Source of the DNA: Lachnospiraceae bacterium
GTDB taxonomy: Bacteria > Bacillota > Clostridia > Lachnospirales > Lachnospiraceae
Assembly: GCA_900751995.1 (NCBI GenBank)
Contig: CAADTP010000072.1
Location: 1 to 43,454, forward strand
Reading direction: 5' to 3'
Length of the DNA: 43,454 nt
In this document: in pieces, positions 1 to 8,081 of the stretch
How positions within the stretch are numbered: the stretch's first letter is position 1
Layout: the number at the start of each line of letters is the position of its first letter
Notes under the pieces: model-generated
Told to the model about the DNA's origin: nothing
Seen by the model: the letters and a program-made list of their open reading frames with translations, nothing else
Databases searched by the model: none
Made by a program: the position numbers and the translations under genes

Positions 1-115
1 CAATCAGGAGTGTATGTTTGTACATGAGAAAGTGGACGATACGTCAATTTGAGTGGTACCGCGATAATAAGAAATTATTACCGTCTCAAGCATAGCTTGA
101 GGCGGTTCTTTTTTT
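1..115 (+). promoter_or_regulatory. T-box riboswitch, 3' portion (5' part outside the window)
   Basis: The leader upstream of the ABC importer carries a canonical T-box bulge UGGNACC at 54-60 (TGGTACC), followed by GCG. The antiterminator is visible: TTGAG (49-53) pairs with CTCAA (85-89), and GCG (61-63) pairs with CGT (82-84). That right arm overlaps the left arm of the terminator hairpin at 81-105, so the two folds exclude each other. A small GACG/CGTC hairpin (35-45) sits just 5'. T-boxes sense uncharged tRNA and then let transcription continue. The specifier loop naming the amino acid is upstream of the window. The variable base is U57, which should pair with a tRNA discriminator A73. 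Confidence 0.9.
81..115 (+). terminator. T-box leader terminator
   Basis: A 10-bp stem (81-90 with 96-105, one G-U pair) and a 5-nt loop are followed by TTCTTTTTTT. It is mutually exclusive with the T-box antiterminator, so it is the regulated terminator ahead of the importer operon. Confidence 0.9.
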
Positions 116-156
116 CTCATGGCACAGAAAATGTAGAAAGAGAGAGGAAAAAGACT

Positions 157-1179
157 ATGAAAAAAAGAATGTTAGTAATCGCAGCAGCAGTAGCAACCAG
201 TATGATGATGGCTTCACCGGTAATGGCGGATGATTTCAAGGTGGGTATCTGCAACTATGTGGATGATGCTTCTCTGAATCAGATCGTAGACAATATCCAG
301 AGCCGTCTGGAAGAACTTGGCGAAGAAAAGGGTGTCACTTTTGATGTGTCTTATGATAACTGTAATGCAGATGCCAGTGTCATGGAACAGATTATTTCTG
401 ATTTTCAGGCTGACAACGTAGATCTGATGGTTGGTGTGGCTACACCGGTAGCAATGCGTATGCAGTCCGCAACAGAGGGAACTGAGACACCGGTTGTATT
501 TTCAGCAGTATCTGATCCGGTCGGTTCCGGACTTGTAGATTCTCTGGATGCTCCTGGAGCAAACATCACAGGAACCAGCGATTATCTGGATACTTCTTCC
601 ATCATGAAACTGATCCAGGCACAGAACCCGGATGTAAAGAAGATTGGACTCCTCTATGACGTAGGACAGGATTCTTCCACAACAGCGATCCAGGAAGCAA
701 AGGATTATCTGGACAAAGAAGGCATCGAATATGTTGAACGTACCGGAACTACAACAGATGAGGTTCAGCTTGCGGCAGAAGCACTGATCGCAGATGGCGT
801 GGATGCAGTGTTCACACCTACAGACAATACGATTATGACAGCAGAGCTTTCTATCTATGAGAAATTCATCGAGGCAGGAATCCCGCACTATACAGGAGCA
901 GACTCCTTCGCACTGAACGGTGCATTTGTAGGCTATGGTGTAGATTATGCAAATCTTGGACAGAAGACGGCGGATATGATCGCAGATATCCTGGTAGATG
1001 GAGCAAAACCATCCGAGACAGCTGTTGAAACCTTTGATAACGGAACTGCAACTGTAAACACAGAAACCTGTGAGGGTCTTGGTCTTGACCTTGAGACTGT
1101 CAAAAAAGAATTCGAACCTCTCTGCACACAGGTTAATGAGATTACCACTGCAGAAAGCTTTGAAGATATAGAAAAATAA
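157..1179 (+). CDS. ABC transporter substrate-binding protein, TrpX-like
   Basis: Extracellular binding protein of an amino-acid importer, 340 residues, of the ABC_sub_bind family (PF04392) often annotated as tryptophan/tyrosine transport. I chose the ATG at 157 because AGAGAGG lies just upstream and a clean signal peptide follows. The frame stays open further 5' but runs through the T-box. The signal peptide is residues 1-24 (KKR, hydrophobic core, cleavage after SPVMA). There is no lipobox cysteine, which is odd for a Gram-positive binding protein. The family pattern DPVGSGLV and then ITGTSD follows the first lobe. It is the first gene of an importer operon with permease and ATPase under the T-box. 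The substrate is likely an aromatic amino acid; the family does not settle which. Confidence 0.88.
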   Translation: MKKRMLVIAAAVATSMMMASPVMADDFKVGICNYVDDASLNQIVDNIQSRLEELGEEKGVTFDVSYDNCNADASVMEQIISDFQADNVDLMVGVATPVAMRMQSATEGTETPVVFSAVSDPVGSGLVDSLDAPGANITGTSDYLDTSSIMKLIQAQNPDVKKIGLLYDVGQDSSTTAIQEAKDYLDKEGIEYVERTGTTTDEVQLAAEALIADGVDAVFTPTDNTIMTAELSIYEKFIEAGIPHYTGADSFALNGAFVGYGVDYANLGQKTADMIADILVDGAKPSETAVETFDNGTATVNTETCEGLGLDLETVKKEFEPLCTQVNEITTAESFEDIEK

Positions 1180-1180
1180 A

Positions 1181-1207
1181 GTAACTGTGAGGGTACTGAA
1201 CAGTTAC
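1181..1207 (+). repeat. 27-nt palindromic intergenic repeat, copy 1
   Basis: GTAACTGT (1181-1188) and ACAGTTAC (1200-1207) form a perfect 8-bp stem around an 11-nt loop, GAGGGTACTGA. It starts one base after the stop codon of the binding-protein gene and ends before the permease ribosome site. The same 27 nt with one loop change recurs at 7944-7970. There is no T-run, so it is probably not a terminator. It could stabilise the 3' end of the binding-protein message. Confidence 0.85.
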
Positions 1208-1240
1208 AAAATAGAATCGAACTAACTGGAGGAATTTACC

Positions 1241-2167
1241 GTGACGATTGCAACCATGCTCTCCCTTGGAGAGACAGCCCTGAAGCTGGGACTGATCTGT
1301 TCTCTGACTGTCCTTGCTCTGTTTCTTAGCTACTCTATGCTGAATGTCTGCGATCTTTCCACTGACGGCTGCTTTACTTTTGGAGCAGCCGTAGGTGCTG
1401 TCGTGGCAGTCAGCGGCCATCCGTTTCTGTCTGTGATAGCGGCGATGCTCGCCGGTGTACTGTCAGGCTTTGTAACTGCGATCCTGCAGACCAAGCTTGG
1501 CGTAGACAGTCTGCTTGCCGGAATTATCGTAAATACAGCCTTGTATTCCGTGAATATTGCAGTGATGGGAGGATCTTCTCTCATCAATATGAATCGGACA
1601 GTAACTGTATTTTCCATGATGAAGGAGGCACTCTCCAGCACACCACTGAAGGGAAGAGAGGATATCATTGTTGCACTGATCGCAGTGATCCTTGTCGTTG
1701 CATTTCTGGTATTTTTCCTCAAAACAAGGCTTGGCCTTGCAATCCGGGCAACGGGAAATAACTCTGACATGGTAAAATCTTCTTCCATTAACCCGGTGTT
1801 TACCACAATCATCGGACTGTGCGTGGCAAATGCATTTACTGCACTTTCCGGATGTCTTCTGTCTCAGTCGCAAAAATCTGTAGATATCAACATCGGACAG
1901 GGAATGGTCACGATCGCACTGGCCTCTCTTCTGATCGGTGGTACGCTCCTCGGCCGTGGCGGGATCTTTGTGAGAGCCGTGGGAATGGTTCTTGGTTCCT
2001 TTATTTTCCGCCTTGTATACACCATCGCACTTCGATTCAATATGCCGGCATTTATGCTGAAGCTGGTATCCTCTGTCATCGTTGTTCTTGCAATCTCCGG
2101 ACCATATCTTAAGCAGCAGTGGCCGCAGATCAGACGTCGACTGACACACAGAAAAGGAGGCAGATGA
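1241..2167 (+). CDS. ABC transporter permease, TrpY-like
   Basis: Membrane permease of the importer, 308 residues, of the branched-chain/BPD_transp_2 fold (PF02653). The start is GTG at 1241, chosen for GGAGG at 1228-1232. The protein is almost entirely hydrophobic, with about eight to nine membrane segments. It carries the family's cytoplasmic-loop motif RATGNNSDM after the LKTRLGLAI segment, which contacts the ATPase. The gene lies 61 bases after the binding protein, with the palindromic repeat between them. Its end overlaps or abuts the ATPase start, indicating translational coupling. Substrate specificity is set by the binding protein and the T-box rather than by this subunit. Confidence 0.9.
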   Translation: MTIATMLSLGETALKLGLICSLTVLALFLSYSMLNVCDLSTDGCFTFGAAVGAVVAVSGHPFLSVIAAMLAGVLSGFVTAILQTKLGVDSLLAGIIVNTALYSVNIAVMGGSSLINMNRTVTVFSMMKEALSSTPLKGREDIIVALIAVILVVAFLVFFLKTRLGLAIRATGNNSDMVKSSSINPVFTTIIGLCVANAFTALSGCLLSQSQKSVDINIGQGMVTIALASLLIGGTLLGRGGIFVRAVGMVLGSFIFRLVYTIALRFNMPAFMLKLVSSVIVVLAISGPYLKQQWPQIRRRLTHRKGGR

Positions 2168-2169
2168 GG

Positions 2170-2958
2170 ATGTTAAAGATCAGTCATATCGCAAAAACAT
2201 TTAATCCGGGAACGGTAAATGAAAAAAAAGCAATCGAGGATCTTTCTCTGGAACTTAAGAAGGGTGACTTTGCAACGATCATCGGCTCTAACGGTGCCGG
2301 AAAATCAACTCTTTTCAATGCAGTCTGTGGTGATTTTATGACGGATGCAGGGGCGATCGAGCTGGATGGCAGGGATATTACTTTCATGCCGCAGCATGTG
2401 CGTGCAAAGGAGATCGGGCGCCTTTATCAGGATCCGATGCGCGGAACTGCACCGGGGATGACGATCGAAGAAAATCTTGCCCTTGCAGCAGGAAAGGGCG
2501 GCTGGCTTTCTCATACAAGTCGTCAGGAAAAAGAAAGATTCCGTGAAGAATTAAAGAAGCTTGACATTGGGCTGGAAGAGAGGATGAGCCATCCGGTAGG
2601 GCTTCTCTCCGGCGGACAGCGTCAGGCACTTACGCTTCTGATGGCGACCATGAATCCACCGAAGCTTCTGCTTCTGGATGAACACACAGCAGCACTTGAT
2701 CCGGGAACAGCTGAGAAGGTTCTGAACCTGACGAAGCGTATTGTGGAAGAATATCAGCTTACCTGTCTGATGATCACGCATAACATGCAGTCAGCGATCG
2801 ACCTCGGAAACAGGATCCTGATGATGGACTCCGGAAATATTGTGCTGGATATCGGAGAAGGAGAAAAAAAGAATATGACAGTAGATGCACTTCTTGAGAA
2901 ATTCAAGACAGGAGCAGGCAAGGCTCTTGATAATGACCGTATTCTTCTGTCAGACTAA
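2170..2958 (+). CDS. ABC transporter ATP-binding protein, TrpZ-like
   Basis: ATPase that powers the importer, 262 residues from the ATG at 2170. Walker A is GSNGAGKST (39-47), the Q-loop lies in LYQDP (83-89), the signature is LSGGQRQ (146-152), Walker B is LLLLDE (166-171) and the H-loop is ITHN. Walker B continues as DEHTAALDP rather than the usual DEPT. Two ATGs compete. The one at 2164 overlaps the permease stop as ATGA but sits only 3 bases from AGGAGG (2155-2160). The ATG at 2170 has 9 bases of spacing, so I prefer it. This is the last gene of the importer operon and a strong bidirectional terminator follows. Confidence 0.9.
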   Translation: MLKISHIAKTFNPGTVNEKKAIEDLSLELKKGDFATIIGSNGAGKSTLFNAVCGDFMTDAGAIELDGRDITFMPQHVRAKEIGRLYQDPMRGTAPGMTIEENLALAAGKGGWLSHTSRQEKERFREELKKLDIGLEERMSHPVGLLSGGQRQALTLLMATMNPPKLLLLDEHTAALDPGTAEKVLNLTKRIVEEYQLTCLMITHNMQSAIDLGNRILMMDSGNIVLDIGEGEKKNMTVDALLEKFKTGAGKALDNDRILLSD

Positions 2959-2961
2959 AAA

Positions 2962-3030
2962 ATAAAAACCATCACTGATAAAGGAAATCTGTATGCTTGC
3001 AGGATTCAAAAGTCAGTGATGGTCTTTTTT
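2962..3030. terminator. Bidirectional terminator between importer operon and tmcAL
   Basis: A perfect 11-bp stem (ACCATCACTGA 2968-2978 with TCAGTGATGGT 3013-3023) encloses a 34-nt loop. CTTTTTT follows on the plus strand. On the minus strand the stem is followed by a T-rich run complementary to 2959-2967. The two flanking operons converge here and probably share it. Confidence 0.85.
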
Positions 3031-3040
3031 ATGTCAGTAT

Positions 3041-4348
3041 TTACAGAATGACAAGCTGTTTCTGGTATTCGTGAACGAACTTTCTGCCATTTTTCCGGCA
3101 GAGCAGCTTTTCGTAGAGGTTGGATGAGAAGACGGTTTCATATAGAAACGATCTTCCGGATTCATCGAGAAGGCTGTTTGCGTCAGCAAGCTTGGTGATG
3201 AGTGGAATCGAGCTGCTGTCCTTGATCTCCTTCAGTAATGTGCTGCTTTCCCGGCGAAAACCAAGTACGCGTGCGTAAGGAACGGTGGCGGGCACTTCCC
3301 GGATTCCGAGGATGATATGGAGCAGTGCCCGCTGGATCCTGCTCTGGGTAAGTTCTTTTGTCTTCAGGAAGGAGGCAGCCTGAAGAAAACCATTGAGTTC
3401 ATTCGAGCGGTTTATGATTCGTTCTGCGAGATCCCTGGAGACATCCAGGTAACTGCAAAAGCTGTCTGCATTTTCTTTTAATATACAATAGGATAGAAGC
3501 GGATCCAGGGCATCTTCTGTCAGGAATTCATTCCTTTGCAGAGAAGAGGCAAGGAGTAATGAAATCTCATCCGGAACCTGTGAGGCAATCCGGGAAATTG
3601 TTTCTGGTGTGAGTGTGGCTTTCAGTAATTCGCGGATCGCAGAAGCTGAGGCAAAGGTGTTGCCATCCGTACGGGAGAATCTGTCGGAACCGTCAGTCTC
3701 TGCAAGTGTTTCATGATAGCCCATTCCCTGACGTTTCAGGGTGACCGGTTTTATATTGCTCTTAAGGCGGAGAAGTGCCTTGCAGTATTCGATACCGAGA
3801 ATGTTGTTGGGCGAATTCAGGATCTGTACGATCTGATTCAGGAGCGGAGTAAGAACACCATCAAAATCATCTCCTGTAAAATTATGGGGATTTCTGAAAT
3901 ATTCTGTCAGTGCCTGGCATCTAGCAGAAGGAAAAGACAGTCCGTTACTCAGAAATTCCTTCAGTAATTGCCGGTATTCTTCTGGTTCTTCTACGAGAAT
4001 TTCTGCCAGTTCCATAAGAGCGGAAACTTCTCCGTACTCACTTCCGAAACAGAGGCTGTCCACAATATGTAGTCCGTCCAGCATGGAAACGCCGCCCATG
4101 GCAAAGGCTTCCGCACTGGCGGTACTTACAGACACCGGCATCTCAAGTACGAGATCCGCACCACATCGAAGTGCCATCTCAGCCCGTACATGCTTCGGAA
4201 GAAGCGCAGGAGTGCCTCTTTGTACATAATCTCCGCTCATGGCGACGATCACATAATCTGAATTCAGTTTTTTTTTGCAGTAATCTATCTGGTATTTATG
4301 TCCTTTATGAAACGGATTGTACTCCGCAATGATCCCGGTTACTTTCAT
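3041..4348 (-). CDS. tmcAL: tRNA(Met) cytidine acetate ligase
   Basis: Forms N4-acetylcytidine at the wobble position (C34) of elongator tRNA(Met) from acetate and ATP via an acetyl-adenylate; characterised in Bacillus subtilis (formerly YlbM). 435 residues. The N-terminal HIGH-type nucleotidyltransferase motif is NPFHKGH (11-17), followed by MSGDYVQRG, both hallmarks of the family. I took the ATG at 4346-4348 because AGAGGA precedes it; the frame extends 7 codons further without a ribosome site. It is monocistronic on the minus strand, has its own promoter at 4394-4422 and converges on the importer operon. Confidence 0.92.
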   Translation of the reverse strand: MKVTGIIAEYNPFHKGHKYQIDYCKKKLNSDYVIVAMSGDYVQRGTPALLPKHVRAEMALRCGADLVLEMPVSVSTASAEAFAMGGVSMLDGLHIVDSLCFGSEYGEVSALMELAEILVEEPEEYRQLLKEFLSNGLSFPSARCQALTEYFRNPHNFTGDDFDGVLTPLLNQIVQILNSPNNILGIEYCKALLRLKSNIKPVTLKRQGMGYHETLAETDGSDRFSRTDGNTFASASAIRELLKATLTPETISRIASQVPDEISLLLASSLQRNEFLTEDALDPLLSYCILKENADSFCSYLDVSRDLAERIINRSNELNGFLQAASFLKTKELTQSRIQRALLHIILGIREVPATVPYARVLGFRRESSTLLKEIKDSSSIPLITKLADANSLLDESGRSFLYETVFSSNLYEKLLCRKNGRKFVHEYQKQLVIL

Positions 4349-4393
4349 AATAAAATCCTCTCTGCCCACGGCAAAAGTTATCTGGTTTTTCCT

Positions 4394-4422
4394 ATTGTAA
4401 CATACGTAAAAAGACGCGGCAA
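4394..4422 (-). promoter_or_regulatory. Sigma-A-type promoter for tmcAL
   Basis: Read on the minus strand: TTGCCG (4417-4422), a 17-bp spacer and TACAAT (4394-4399), about 45 bases upstream of the start codon. Confidence 0.65.
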
Positions 4423-4441
4423 GCTGATATCATGAAGTGTA

Positions 4442-4470
4442 TTGTAGGCAATGTCACCAAATGATATAAT
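4442..4470 (+). promoter_or_regulatory. Extended -10 promoter for the membrane-protein gene
   Basis: TTGTAG (4442-4447), a 17-bp spacer and TATAAT (4465-4470) with an upstream TG, making an extended -10. The start codon is 36 bases downstream. It diverges from the tmcAL promoter. Confidence 0.75.
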
Positions 4471-4506
4471 TTGTTTATACAGATAAATCGCAGAAAGGAA
4501 ACAGAC

Positions 4507-5424
4507 ATGAAAAAAAGAACTCTGAAAAAGGCCCGCATACAGTTGCAGATCTGTATTCCTCTTTTATGCATTGGAATTCTCGCAGCAGGTGTGTTGATCG
4601 TCAAAAACTTATCCTGGGCAGAAATATCGATGGCCGCCGTTGGTATTTTGATCGGTATATACGGATTGTATGGAATTCTGGATGCCGGAAATTTCTGCAT
4701 TACGTATGATGATGAAGAAATCATGGTAAGAGATTTTCGGAGAAAAACAAAAAAATTTTATTATCAGGATCTGGAAGGGTTCTGTTTTCAGAACAATTTT
4801 GAGGAGGTCATCCTCTACTTTAAAAACGGCAGGATCGTGCTTGATGATGCGACCGAGGGAAAAGAACGTTTCGTCAAGGTTGCAGAGAGAAAATATACAA
4901 AATATCATTGTGGACAAAGAATGCCGGAACTTTGGGAAAGATCCAGACATACAGTCATTCTTGTCGTGCTTGCCGTTTGGGGTATGTGCATGGCATGTAT
5001 GGGGATCGCCAGTATACTTCCGCCGAGAGAAGAAATAGAATTTTATGGACAGATTCATGTGGAGCCACTCGAGCAATACGCTGAAGACATAAATTTTTAT
5101 ATGGATGGAAAAGAAATCTATATAGCTGCTTATGAAGATGTTCTGTTGAACAAAGAATTATTTCAGGAAGAACTTCTGGCAGGCAAAAAGTTCAAACTGG
5201 AAACAGAGCTGGCAGAAGAAAAAAAGGAGATGTATTATACGGTGCGATATCTGGAAGATGAAGATGGAAATGTGTTTATTTCTTATTATTCCAGCGGAAA
5301 AACAAATCTGTTTTATATCTCAGGGCTGGCGGCAGTGATTCTTGCGATGACAGTCTTTATGTGGAGAATAGATGTAAACAAGAAAAAATATGCGAGGATC
5401 TACAGATTTTTCTTTAAGGACTGA
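4507..5424 (+). CDS. Multi-pass membrane protein of unknown function
   Basis: 305 residues. I do not recognise a named family. Two N-terminal hydrophobic helices (about residues 13-33 and 38-59) are followed by a roughly 90-residue soluble stretch. That stretch looks beta-rich and PH-like (YDDEEIMVRDFRRKTKKFYY, then an RIVLDDATEGKERF segment). A third helix (about 156-179), a roughly 85-residue acidic soluble domain and a C-terminal helix (LAAVILAMTVFMW) follow. The start is ATG 4507, preceded by AAAGGAA; the frame is open upstream but runs into the promoter. It has its own promoter and no obvious operon partner. Function unknown. Confidence 0.8.
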   Translation: MKKRTLKKARIQLQICIPLLCIGILAAGVLIVKNLSWAEISMAAVGILIGIYGLYGILDAGNFCITYDDEEIMVRDFRRKTKKFYYQDLEGFCFQNNFEEVILYFKNGRIVLDDATEGKERFVKVAERKYTKYHCGQRMPELWERSRHTVILVVLAVWGMCMACMGIASILPPREEIEFYGQIHVEPLEQYAEDINFYMDGKEIYIAAYEDVLLNKELFQEELLAGKKFKLETELAEEKKEMYYTVRYLEDEDGNVFISYYSSGKTNLFYISGLAAVILAMTVFMWRIDVNKKKYARIYRFFFKD

Positions 5425-5497
5425 AAAAGTTCGTGATTTTTCCCCAAATTGCACTTCAAAAAATACCTCTCCTTGGAAGAATCTCCCTGTCAAGCAC

Positions 5498-5526
5498 TTG
5501 AAAAGAGGCAGAACTGGGGGTATAAT
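5498..5526 (+). promoter_or_regulatory. Sigma-A-type promoter for pta-ackA
   Basis: TTGAAA (5498-5503), a 17-bp spacer and a perfect TATAAT (5521-5526). The predicted transcript has a leader of about 70 bases before the pta start. Confidence 0.75.
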
Positions 5527-5601
5527 GAAACTAGCTGTGAGGTCATATTCAGGATTCTCACATGGTCATAAGACCGAAATAACGAAAGGAGCCATTTAAT
5601 C

Positions 5602-6609
5602 ATGGGATTTGTTGATTTACTCAAAGAAAGAGCCAAAAAAAGCATCAAAACTATCGTACTGCCAGAGACAGAGGACATGAGAACTCTGGAGGCAACTGAT
5701 AAGATTCTGAAAGAGGGAGTTGCCAAGATCGTTCTCATCGGAAACGAAGAAGAAATCAATAAGAAAGCTGCTGAAGGCGGATTTGATATCTCAGGAGCAA
5801 CTATCGTTGACCCGGAGACATCTGACAGAACTCAGGCATACATTGACAAATTTGTAGAGCTGAGAGCTAAGAAGGGTATGACACCTGAGAAAGCAAAAGA
5901 AATCCTCCATACTCAGTACCCATACTATGGTGTAATGATGGTAAAAATGGGTGATGCAGACGGTATGGTATCCGGTGCATGCCACTCTACAGCAGACACA
6001 CTTCGTCCATGCTTACAGATCCTGAAGACAAAACCGGGAACAAAGCTTGTATCTGCATTCTTCCTGATTGTAGTTCCGGACTGCGAATACGGTGCAAACG
6101 GAGCATTTGTATTTGCTGACTCTGGTCTGAACCAGAACCCGACTCCGGAAGAGCTTTCTGCAATCGCAGCTTCTTCTGCAGAATCCTTCCAGCTTCTTGT
6201 TGAAGAAGAGCCGATCGTTGCAATGCTTTCACATTCCACAAAGGGAAGTGCAAAACATCCTGACGTAGACAAGATGGTAGAAGCTACAAGAATCGCAAAA
6301 GAAGAGCATCCGGAACTCAAACTGGACGGAGAATTCCAGCTTGACGCTGCAATCGTACCAAGCGTTGGTGCATCCAAAGCTCCGGGAAGCGAAGTTGCAG
6401 GTAAGGCAAACGTTCTTGTATTCCCTGACCTTGATGCAGGAAACATCGGATACAAACTTGCTCAGCGTCTTGGTAAAGCAGAAGCATACGGACCTGTTAC
6501 ACAGGGTATCGCAAAACCAGTTAACGATCTGTCCAGAGGATGCTCTGCAGACGATATCGTTGGTGTTGTTGCTATCACAGCTGTACAGTGCCAGGCTGAA
6601 GACAAATAA
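5602..6609 (+). CDS. pta: Phosphate acetyltransferase
   Basis: Converts acetyl-CoA and phosphate to acetyl phosphate and CoA; with AckA it yields ATP and acetate in fermentation. 335 residues, the short single-domain form lacking the N-terminal regulatory region of enteric Pta. It begins with the family pattern LPETEDMRTLEA. It carries the SGACHSTADTLRP segment, MLSHSTKGSA, the VEATRIA region and the C-terminal VFPDLDAGNIGYKLAQR motif. ATG 5602 has AAAGGAG upstream. It lies 53 bases before ackA in the classical pair, with the promoter at 5498-5526. The intergene contains a short tandem duplication. Confidence 0.96.
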   Translation: MGFVDLLKERAKKSIKTIVLPETEDMRTLEATDKILKEGVAKIVLIGNEEEINKKAAEGGFDISGATIVDPETSDRTQAYIDKFVELRAKKGMTPEKAKEILHTQYPYYGVMMVKMGDADGMVSGACHSTADTLRPCLQILKTKPGTKLVSAFFLIVVPDCEYGANGAFVFADSGLNQNPTPEELSAIAASSAESFQLLVEEEPIVAMLSHSTKGSAKHPDVDKMVEATRIAKEEHPELKLDGEFQLDAAIVPSVGASKAPGSEVAGKANVLVFPDLDAGNIGYKLAQRLGKAEAYGPVTQGIAKPVNDLSRGCSADDIVGVVAITAVQCQAEDK

Positions 6610-6628
6610 TTTTTCCACAACAAATATT

Positions 6629-6648
6629 ACATATTGAAACATATTGAA
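6629..6648 (+). repeat. 10-bp tandem duplication between pta and ackA
   Basis: ACATATTGAA occurs twice head to tail (6629-6638 and 6639-6648), directly before the ackA ribosome site AGGAG (6650-6654). It probably arose by slippage and may tune spacing or mRNA structure. Confidence 0.7.
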
Positions 6649-6662
6649 CAGGAGAATTTAAA

Positions 6663-7853
6663 ATGAATGTATTGGTAATTAACTGCGGAAGTTCCTCTCT
6701 GAAATATCAGCTCATCAACTCTGATACAGAGGATGTTCTGGCAAAGGGTCTTTGCGAAAGAATCGGAATCGACGGAAGACTGGTTTATCAGAAAGCCGGA
6801 TCCGACAAAGAAATCACAGAGTGTGCAATGCCTACACACAAAGAAGCAATCCAGTTCGTACTGGATGCTCTCACCAACGACAAAACAGGTGCGATCAAGA
6901 GCCTCAAAGAAGTAGAAGCAATCGGACATCGTATCGTACACGGCGGCGAGAAATTTGCTTCCTCAGCAGTGATCACAGACGAGATGATCGCAACAGTAGA
7001 AGAGTGCAACGACCTTGCACCACTTCACAACCCGGCAAACCTGATCGGTATCCGTGTCTGCTCTGAACTTATGCCAGGCGTACCGCAGGTTGGCGTATTT
7101 GATACAGCTTTCCATCAGACAATGCCTGCAAAAGCATATCTGTACGGACTTCCGATCGAATACTACAAAAACTACAAAGTAAGAAGATATGGTTTCCACG
7201 GAACCTCTCACAGCTTTGTATCCAAACGTGCTGTTGAATTCCTTGGCCTTGACAAAGACAACTCCAAAGTGATTGTCTGCCATCTTGGAAACGGATCTTC
7301 CATCAGTGCTGTTGAGAACGGCAAATGCGTAGACACTACCATGGGACTTACACCACTTGAAGGGGTTGTTATGGGAACACGTTCCGGTAACATCGACCCG
7401 GCAATCGTTGAGTTCATCGCAAAGAAAGAAAACCTTGATCTTGCAGGTGTTATGAATGTGCTGAACAAGAAATCTGGTCTTCAGGGTATGTCCGGAGTCG
7501 GCAGTGACATGCGTGACATCAGAGCAGCAATCGAAGCCGGAAACGAAGATGCCAAGAATGCATACGATGTACTCTGCTATGGTATTGCCAAATTTATCGG
7601 CGGATATGTAGCAGCTATGAACGGTGTAGATGCAATTGTATTTACAGCTGGTATCGGTGAGAATGTAGGAGCACTTCGTAAAGATGTATGTAACTACCTC
7701 GGATACCTCGGAGTTGAGATCGATGACACAGCAAACAATACATTTGGTGAAGAAATCGTTATTTCTACAGCAGACTCCAAGGTTAAGGTTGCAGTTATTC
7801 CTACAAATGAAGAACTTGCAATCTGCAGAGATACAGTAGCACTGGTAAAATAA
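6663..7853 (+). CDS. ackA: Acetate kinase
   Basis: Transfers the phosphoryl group from acetyl phosphate to ADP, giving acetate and ATP. 396 residues, the usual length. The N-terminal motif VLVINCGSSSLKYQL is the phosphate-binding element of the ASKHA fold. Catalytic-region motifs include HRIVHGG, DTAFHQTMP, RRYGFHGTSH, CHLGNGSS and the C-terminal FTAGIGEN. ATG 6663 has CAGGAG upstream. It is second in the pta-ackA operon. A stem-loop and the second copy of the 27-nt repeat follow it. Confidence 0.97.
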   Translation: MNVLVINCGSSSLKYQLINSDTEDVLAKGLCERIGIDGRLVYQKAGSDKEITECAMPTHKEAIQFVLDALTNDKTGAIKSLKEVEAIGHRIVHGGEKFASSAVITDEMIATVEECNDLAPLHNPANLIGIRVCSELMPGVPQVGVFDTAFHQTMPAKAYLYGLPIEYYKNYKVRRYGFHGTSHSFVSKRAVEFLGLDKDNSKVIVCHLGNGSSISAVENGKCVDTTMGLTPLEGVVMGTRSGNIDPAIVEFIAKKENLDLAGVMNVLNKKSGLQGMSGVGSDMRDIRAAIEAGNEDAKNAYDVLCYGIAKFIGGYVAAMNGVDAIVFTAGIGENVGALRKDVCNYLGYLGVEIDDTANNTFGEEIVISTADSKVKVAVIPTNEELAICRDTVALVK

Positions 7854-7897
7854 TAATACCAGGGTTCAAAGCAGTTTACTGCGGAACAATCCGTATT

Positions 7898-7939
7898 AAA
7901 GAGAGGGAATTTACCGCTGAAGGCAGATTCCTTCTCTTT
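7898..7939 (+). terminator. Stem-loop after ackA, possible terminator
   Basis: A 13-bp stem (AAAGAGAGGGAAT 7898-7910 with ATTCCTTCTCTTT 7927-7939, one G-U pair) encloses a 16-nt loop. The right arm is pyrimidine-rich and ends in TTT, but no long T-run follows, so termination may be weak. Confidence 0.55.
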
Positions 7940-7943
7940 ATCT

Positions 7944-7970
7944 GTAACTGTGAGGGTGCTGAACAGTTAC
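7944..7970 (+). repeat. 27-nt palindromic intergenic repeat, copy 2
   Basis: GTAACTGT (7944-7951) and ACAGTTAC (7963-7970) surround the loop GAGGGTGCTGA. It differs from the copy at 1181-1207 by one loop base (A to G). It lies immediately after the ackA stem-loop and upstream of the yceD promoter. Confidence 0.85.
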
Positions 7971-8026
7971 CTTTATCTTAATAAAGAATATTTTTTTTCG
8001 AAAATACAATTTAATGAAAAATCAGA

Positions 8027-8055
8027 TTGACAAACTATAGTCATCTATGTATAAT
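8027..8055 (+). promoter_or_regulatory. Consensus sigma-A promoter for yceD-rpmF
   Basis: Perfect TTGACA (8027-8032), a 17-bp spacer and perfect TATAAT (8050-8055), 26 bases before the yceD start. It is one of the strongest promoters in the window, as expected for a ribosomal-protein gene. Confidence 0.92.
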
Positions 8056-8081
8056 TGATAAGGTGTGAGTAGGAGATAATT

